This document shows, piece after piece, positions 57,327 through 64,000 of a DNA stretch of 64,000 bases (its first letter is position 1; each line of letters opens with the position of its first letter). The stretch comes from Anisakis pegreffii. Taxonomy: Eukaryota > Nematoda > Chromadorea > Rhabditida > Anisakidae. The translations under genes were made by a program, and so were the position numbers. The notes under the pieces are model-generated. The model was not told where the DNA came from. It saw only the letters and a program-made list of their open reading frames with translations, and searched no databases. Location of the stretch: positions 62,001-126,000 of the forward strand of contig JAPYMA010000582.1 of the NCBI GenBank assembly GCA_035041965.1, written 5' to 3'.

Positions 57327-58810
57327 TTTGACTGACCGCTTTGTGCCTATTCAACCCACTTATAAACACAATTCTAAATAAATAAGATCAATACAAACAA
57401 TCAATTTATTGAGTGTATTGAAAACGATTCATCAATACAAACGGATCGCTGCAGGCAGGTACAAACGGAATCATCGTTTATCTACGTAAGACTTAAAACA
57501 ATCCATCTAAAGACAGTGTATCTTTGGATAGTTTGTCTACAACAAAAGATGGCTGATTAATGACAGCTTTCCAATAGAAAGTAACTTTGAGGTATAGCAT
57601 TCTGCTTAGGGACAATTCACCTGCATCAACAGGTTGCCTGACAGATATTATGCCTAAAAGATATTAAGTCGGTCGAGAGTATCATCTATAAGAACAATAG
57701 ATGAATGTCGCACCTCCTTGTTGGGCATGACTTTCGATCAGACGAAATTGCCCATACAAAAAACATGTGCATAACCGGACTGTACGGTCACATGGTTGTT
57801 TAATAACGAAAAAATTTTAGATTAAAACACGACGAATTGGTTAAAGCATTGAATGACTGGTATGAATAGTTGTAAAACTATACTTTGGAAGTTGAAACTA
57901 AAAACAATCAATGAATGAAATGCAAAAAAGGAAAAAAATGAACTTGATATGTGCGTGCTGCTTTCGGCAGTTTGACGCATCGCCTAGTAAGACTACGTTG
58001 TCACTGCATTCATCAACACGAACAATACAATTCATTACGATGCATTGAATCAAAGGGAATTTTAACACATTCGAGTCACTCATATCGTTTGCGAATAAAA
58101 TGTCTCGGAAACACCCCCACTGCACACGAACAGATGAAAACAAGTTCAGCTGTCTGTCTTACGGACGCAAACAAACAGTCAATTAATTTCAAGCACATTC
58201 AACCAATGTTATCACGTCTATCTCGTTAGCGTATACGACGATGTCAATCAACAATAGAAACAGATTACTGGCACATTGCATATAAACTGAATATTTCATG
58301 TGATCGCTGTGAACAACAGAGCATAAATTACCAGACGTACGAGAAACAACCCTTCCCTGGAATGTAACTACTATTGAATACAACGTCTGGAGTCTTCGAA
58401 TCAAATACCCATAAACTGCAACAGCACCAAGACGTTTCAGAGCGATTCTTCATAATCCGTTGAAAATTCAACTATCGCAAGCCAAGAATACTTCCTCTTT
58501 TCATAATAGCATTAAAGAATGTTTTTGAGTGGGTTGTGCACAGAGATCCAGGCGTTGAAAGACAATTATTGGAGGTTAACGGTCCTCCTCAGTGCAAAAT
58601 GAATCCGTGTGATAAGAAAAAATTTGCTAATTTGAGCAATTTTTTATTATGTGAACGCTAAAGATTGATCTCGAGTGTAAACTATTGTTTTAGCAGACTG
58701 CTGGTTTTTCTGGACTAGTTGTTAACTCTCTCGCAACTCCCTTTCGTTTCGCACAATTCAGTGTCATCCAACATTATTTCACTCGTCCAATTCAAGTAAA
58801 ATTGCATCAG
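57327..58810. other. Intergenic region upstream of mitochondrial GrpE
   Basis: No gene is supported. The region is the divergent 5' side of the small gene at 57.1-57.3 kb and the GrpE gene. Confidence 0.5.
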
Positions 58811-58868
58811 ATTTCAGAACTAACTGGTTCCATCGGGTGAAACTCGACAAAATCATTGTTGAAACGGA

Positions 58869-60664
58869 ATGATGCGACGTGCTTGTATCTCTTTATCAAG
58901 CTTAGCTAATTCAACACGATTCGTTACACAATGTGCTGCAACAAACCAGCAAAGGTTCATTATTTTCTATTTCATAAAATCAGCCACTGCAATTATTTGC
59001 TATTTCTTATCTCATTTATCATTTAAACGAATTTCTTTCAAATATTCCGTGTGGTTTTTTAAACTTTGCCGTATTAAATGATGATAGAAAGACGTACTCG
59101 TATTCTTCACTTCGAGTTCTGTAGGCTTTCACTGAGTAGATCAGTAAATTTTTTAAAATGCGACCTAGATTCCAGGATGCTGTTGAGAGTGTGCAATCCA
59201 TCCATCTCCTCACATCTCTCGTTCAGTGCAACCGCACAAAATGAATCCGAAACCAACAAAACCGAACCTAGTGCCACTAATAACAACAGTAAAAAACCTG
59301 AGAGCAGCACCAGCCAAAAATCAAACGGAACTCAAGCGACGTCGTTGTCTTTGAGAAATGGAAAAGGACGAATACGAAGTGAGTAGACTAAACATCTCTT
59401 TATCTACCATCCAAATTTTAATTGTTTTTGAATTTTTGCTGTGCTTGAGTCGGTCGACAATTTCCAAACGTTTCAATTGCCGTACAGCGTGATTTTATAT
59501 GAAGAAAATGTATTGATGTCGATCAAACACTGTTTGATTCAGTATGCCTTTAATGATTTACGGTGAATATTTCGTTTAGGTGTTGATTTCTTGAAGAAGA
59601 TTAAAGAAATGGTTGGTGCAGAGGTACCCGATGAAGAATTTATTATTCCTCGTTCGGCATTCGACGCTTTAGCAAATGAATACGATGTTCTCATTGATGA
59701 AACATCTTCGTTTAAGGTGTTTATTGTTAATTGTCATATGTTGTAATTACGCATTAGTTTTTTTGATTTTTTAACGATTTCTTTAAAATTGTAATTAAAA
59801 GTACAGTCGGCATATTCATATCGAATGAGGCAGTCGGCTTATTCCTTTCGAATGCTCCATACCATTTGATAGTGATGGTGAGTATGTGATATTAAGAATT
59901 ATTAAGTGTTCCTAATCGAATCAATATTTCCGGTTATTGATAATTATGCTCTGGTTTTTGAGGACAAATATACTCGTGCATTGGCAGACACTGAAAATGT
60001 ACGTCGTCGCGGTCAGAAACAAGTTGAAGAGGCAAAATTATTTGCTATTCAAGGATTTTGTAAGGATCTTCTTGAGGTAATGATTGATGGATTGAATGTT
60101 TTCTGATAATATATTATTTGTTGAATAATGATTAAAAAGGACTGAGATTTGGTTATCAGATGAGAATTATAATCTTACATCCAATTTCTGTTGTCTCTTT
60201 TATGTGTTATACTTTTAAGGTTGCGGATATTTTGGATTTAGCAGTTGGTTCAATGAAAAAAGAGGATATAGAGACGAGTCCACAAATAAAGAGTTTACAT
60301 GAGGGTGTCGAAATGACTAGAACCGTGCTCGAAAAGGTATTTGCTAAACATGGACTCGTTAAAATGTCACCAGAAGGCGAAAAATTCGACCCAAATCTTC
60401 ATGAAGCCGTTTTTCAAGTGCCTAAAGATCAGGTACTTTGTTTTCTCAAACAAATTCTTTATTCTGTTCGGCTCGCTTAAAGTGCAAAAAATTTTGGCTT
60501 TTTGTTTATTATTTTTATGCGGATGAATTTTTGAACGATTTCAGCAAACGTTAAAATTTCAGAGCAAATACGAAGCTGGTTATGTAGCGAAAGTGATGAC
60601 AATTGGATACGCCCTACAAGGCCGTCCAATTCGTGCCCCTAAAGTTGGCGTTGTTGCCTCCTAA
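58869..60664 (+). CDS. grpel1: Mitochondrial GrpE, nucleotide-exchange factor
   Basis: Releases ADP from mitochondrial Hsp70 during protein import and folding in the matrix. Six exons (58869-58954, 59176-59378, 59580-59716, 59963-60076, 60220-60432, 60563-60664) join in phase to 284 residues, longer than the 217 of human GRPEL1. The extra length is an Arg-rich presequence (MMRRACISLSSLANSTRF) plus a Ser/Asn/Thr/Lys-rich linker in exon 2. The long-helix region contains DKYTRALADTENVRRRGQKQ and AKLFAIQGFCKDLLEVADIL. The beta wing has EKFDPNLHEAVFQVP and ends GYALQGRPIRAPKVGVV, as in other GrpE proteins. An ATTTCAG at 58811-58817, 52 bases before the ATG, is a possible trans-splice site. Exon 2 carries the linker and is the least certain exon. 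Confidence 0.95.
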
Positions 60665-62248
60665 TTGGTCATCCGCAATTCATCTCTTATATTGCCCTCA
60701 ATATCTTTAGTACATTTGTTTTTGTGACTGTTCTGTAAATCTACATCAAGATAACGTACTTCTCATTGTTATCATCTTATGGTTTTATTTGAGATTCGTT
60801 GTTTGCTATTTCATTTTTAGTGTTTATGTAGACGTTACGATTGTGTTTAGTATCACTCCTCTGTGTTTACGATTTGCTCATTTTACCGTCATTCTCATTT
60901 CAGTACTCTTTTAAGTACAAATGAACGATCAAATTACTTCGGATAATGAGTTGAATATGATCCTTTCATTACTCAGTTCAATAAAACAATGTCAAAGAGC
61001 AATTCCCAAACAACCACTCCTCTTTTCAGCACTATTAAGTTTGCATCCCACTGTGAAAATTCTGAAATGTTTTGTATTCGTTTCAAATTTGAACCTCAAA
61101 TGATCGAATAATCTTAAATTGTCTTCCATTTGATTATTTGAGATTCATCTTTTTCATCATCAAACTCACATAACATGAACATCAAATAAGTTATGATGAT
61201 CCCTCTAGTCAACGTGTTGTTTTTATGAATGATTCTATTCCAGTGCTGGTGATGACGTTTCATTTAAGTGCTTCATGGTTGAAATTTATTCGACGATTTC
61301 TGATGTTTCCCCTTGAAAATTAATGCCTTTCTCTAAACAGTTCAAGCTATTTATGTCCTGAATTTCTCCAAATTTCTTTAGCAGTAAATGTCACATTTCT
61401 TTTTTGGACATTAGGCAAGCTTTATATGTCATAATTCAGTTGTTCGTTAATCAAATAAGTGTCCGAATTTCTACCGTTGTATGTGGGTAATCAATGGCTC
61501 AGATACGTGTCAAAATTCATCTTGTTCTGATTGTACTGGCATTAGTTAAGGTGTATTTGACCATTACTTAATCACGACACTAGTGATGATAATTCTAAAA
61601 TGCATTTCTTTGTACTCATCTTACGATTTGCTATTGTCAGGAGAGTATTTCAATTGAATTTTGTTTCAGTTTTTATTTTATTTTGTTTCGTTTATGAAAT
61701 GATTATTATTGTTATTATCACTGTTCTGAATTGGATGTCTATTTGATTCATAGGAATATTTGTGAATCGTTTACCGAATAAATGAGTTGAAGTGATCATT
61801 CGCAGTTGTGCCCGGAATCCTGTGTTGTTAATTCGATTGTTTTTTGTAATTGTTCGTTTAGATTTGTTAGAGTTTGTTCGAATAATTTATGATTAATTGA
61901 TGATGTGTGTGCAAATTGATGATTGCTTTTGCTCGTTGTGTTAGTGCTTAAAATGGGTTGTTATTATTGATGTTTATCACTATTATTGTTGTTGTTATCA
62001 TTATTAAAGTACGTTTCAATTGCAGATTGTTATTGCAGAGATTTGTTTTCGTTGTTTGTCGAGTGCATTCACTCTGAAAGAATCGAAATAAAATTTTGTT
62101 TAAAGATGCCTCGCAAAGAACTGTTTCACATCTCGCATCGAGCGTTCTTTCTTTCTGCTAATCGCTAAAGAAATCTATTCATACCTCAGATTATTACTGA
62201 TACGAATTCACAAAGATTTATTTAATCAGCAAATCAAACTCATTACGA
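60665..62248. other. Intergenic region between GrpE and PP6
   Basis: No gene is supported; only short frames without domains. Confidence 0.5.
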
Positions 62249-62309
62249 GTTTATGCCTCTCTGTTATCACCAATATCACTGATATTGCTGATAACAGAGA
62301 GGCATAAAC
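62249..62309. repeat. 30-bp near-perfect hairpin with 1-base centre
   Basis: Arms 62249-62278 (beginning GTTTATGCCTCTCTGTTATC) and 62280-62309 pair with one mismatch around a single C. It ends 43 bases before the TTTTCAG of the PP6 gene. Confidence 0.9.
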
Positions 62310-62351
62310 CAAGACCGTCATTCACAAAGATGTGATCTGTAATATGAATTG

Positions 62352-62358
62352 TTTTCAG
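62352..62358 (+). promoter_or_regulatory. Candidate trans-splice acceptor of the PP6 gene
   Basis: TTTTCAG lies 21 bases before the ATG at 62380 with no upstream coding exon, as expected for spliced-leader addition. Confidence 0.5.
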
Positions 62359-62379
62359 AACCGATAGAAATTGACGAGG

Positions 62380-64000
62380 ATGCCTCAGTTGTTAGATGCA
62401 TCGTCATCACCGTCCACAATAAACGACAATAAAAATAATCGACTGAGCGTTAATAAAGGTAATAATAGTAAGAACAACAGTATTAATAGTTATCGTGGTA
62501 AATCGTACGATGCAGATTATTGGATTCAGCAAGCTGAACAGTGCAAGTATTTGCCTGAAGATGAGATGATTATTCTGTGTGATATGTTAGTTTTATTTGC
62601 CTTTTTTGATGTGACTGCACATTACTTCATTATTATTTATATTTATTGTTCTTAATAGTACTTAATCTTCTTGTTGACATTCGTTATTGTTATTTATTTA
62701 TTATTAATAAATGATCAGATTGCATGAGTAATAATAAAATTCTTAAATCATGTTTTTTGAAGGTTAGTAACACGATTGTCGCATCAACCGAACATCGTCC
62801 CAATCTCATCACCAGTCACCGTGTGCGGTGATATTCATGGTCAATTTTATGATTTGCTGAAGTTATTCGAAACTGGTGGGCAATTACCAAATACCAAATA
62901 TATTTTCATGGGCGATTATGTGGATCGGTGAGTCTTTTATCCAATTTTGTTATTGTTTTCATTGTTATAATCACTGTTGTCGTTATTTTGCCTTATAATT
63001 ATTATTGCTCTTATTGGATTCGTGTGAAGAATATTTTCATAGAACAGTATTTAACTTTCCACTGAGCATTTTCAGTGGATATTATAGTCTGGAGACATTG
63101 ACGTATCTGTTTGCATTGATGTTGCGATATCCGAATGAAGTGACACTGTTGAGAGGTAATCACGAGTCGAGGAGAATATCTGCGGTTTATGGCTTTTATG
63201 ATGAGTGTCTGCAGAAGTACGGTCATTCGGTTGTGTGGAGAGCGTGTTGTAAGGTTAGTTTCTGAGGATTCGCGTTGCTTACGATATCGTTACCGAGAGC
63301 AATTTTTCATTACAATCCCTCATCGCCGTCTTCTTGTACGTGCATTACGGTTTATCCTTTAATGTGCTGGTACTGAGTCACGATCTACGAGTTCCAGGTG
63401 GCCAGGAGTACCCTCTTCATTGAGTTTCAGTTCATATTGGAATTATTTAAGAACGAAAATGGAAGCATACAGAGTTAATGAACTATTGAAGGTGTTCGAT
63501 ATGCTTCCAATAGCAGCGTTAATTGATGAACATACTTTGTGCGTTCATGGTGGACTATCGCCCGAGGTGAAAACACTCGAAAAAATGTTACATCTTGACA
63601 GGTATTTTTGCGTTTCTTCAAGAATTCATTCTTTTAGCTGTTCATTCACCCTTCATCCCCATCGACCATTGATTGGTTCGTATTTCATTTTTTATAGATC
63701 GTTTTTGAAATAATTCTAGAGCAATCGAAATTCCAAGCAAAGGTGCTATGTGTGATTTGATGTGGTCAGATCCAGAACCAAGTGAACAAGGTTGGGAATT
63801 GAGTCCGAGAGGTGCTGGATGGGTACGCTTCATATTCATTTGCATTAATAATTTTCATCTAGTTAAATCAATTTCTCGTAATTCATTAATTTCATCTTCT
63901 CAGACATCATATTTTAGTGATATTTTAATATTTTTTAATTGAAGTTTATTACACTTTGATAAGTTACCATCATATTTCCAGTCTTCATCCGTTATCACCT
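62380..64000 (+). CDS. PP6-type Ser/Thr protein phosphatase catalytic subunit (partial)
   Basis: Metal-dependent phosphatase of the PP2A/PP4/PP6 group. Exons in the window: 62380-62585, 62763-62927, 63076-63253, 63492-63601, 63720-63822, and a next exon from about 63982, cut by the window end. The metal-binding motifs are intact: GDIHGQ (91-96), GDYVDRG (119-125) and GNHES (151-155), then VHGGLSP and [32 protein letters not shown] and [17 protein letters not shown] are closest to PP6. Two oddities stand out: an Asn/Ser-rich N-terminal extension of about 45 residues, and the apparent lack of the LFG that normally follows GAGW; the next exon begins SSSVIT. A missed microexon could supply it. 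Distant PP4 relationship cannot be excluded. Confidence 0.9.

Overview
This window looks like a nuclear contig from an invertebrate, most probably a nematode. It is AT-rich, its genes are split by many short introns whose 3' ends are usually TTTCAG or TTTTCAG, and several genes have an orphan TTTCAG site just upstream of the start codon, as expected for spliced-leader trans-splicing. The taxon is inferred; no spliced-leader or rRNA gene is present to prove it.

Layout. 1.6-8.5 kb (-): a 15-exon long-chain acyl-CoA synthetase of the ACSL3/4 type. 10.8-12.3 kb (+): ESCRT-II subunit VPS22/SNF8. 14.9-34.7 kb: a giant inverted duplication, two ~10-kb arms pointing head to head. Each arm runs inward from a conserved ~100-bp terminus through a variable segment, a TATA box with a short ATG exon and donor site, a stop-free CT/GA plus GGACGACTGG minisatellite block, ~1.5 kb of spacer and then 6 kb of ~109/133-bp satellite. 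35.7-38.9 kb (+): Pelota. 40.6-42.2 kb (-): XBP1 with an intact 23-nt IRE1-type intron. 46.6-49.6 kb (-): a J-domain protein of the ARG1 family. 53.5-55.9 kb (+): BRX1. 58.9-60.7 kb (+): mitochondrial GrpE. 62.4 kb to the window end (+): a PP6-type phosphatase catalytic subunit, cut off at the edge. Two or three small uncertain genes lie at 1.2, 43.7-44.2 and 57.1-57.3 kb.

The protein genes are unrelated housekeeping and stress genes: lipid activation, endosomal sorting, ribosome rescue, unfolded-protein response, co-chaperones, ribosome assembly and signalling. There is no sign of an operon; gaps of 1-4 kb separate them.

The least ordinary feature is the 20-kb inverted duplication. Its arms share internal order but differ by replaced segments and satellite copy number, so it is not a plain fold-back copy of one molecule. 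A ~2-kb stretch of the left satellite (about 23.06-25.02 kb) is full of small indels and looks like uncorrected long-read sequence, so the centre needs validation. Several near-perfect hairpins (13.2, 39.6, 43.4, 53.0 and 62.3 kb) lie in the gaps.
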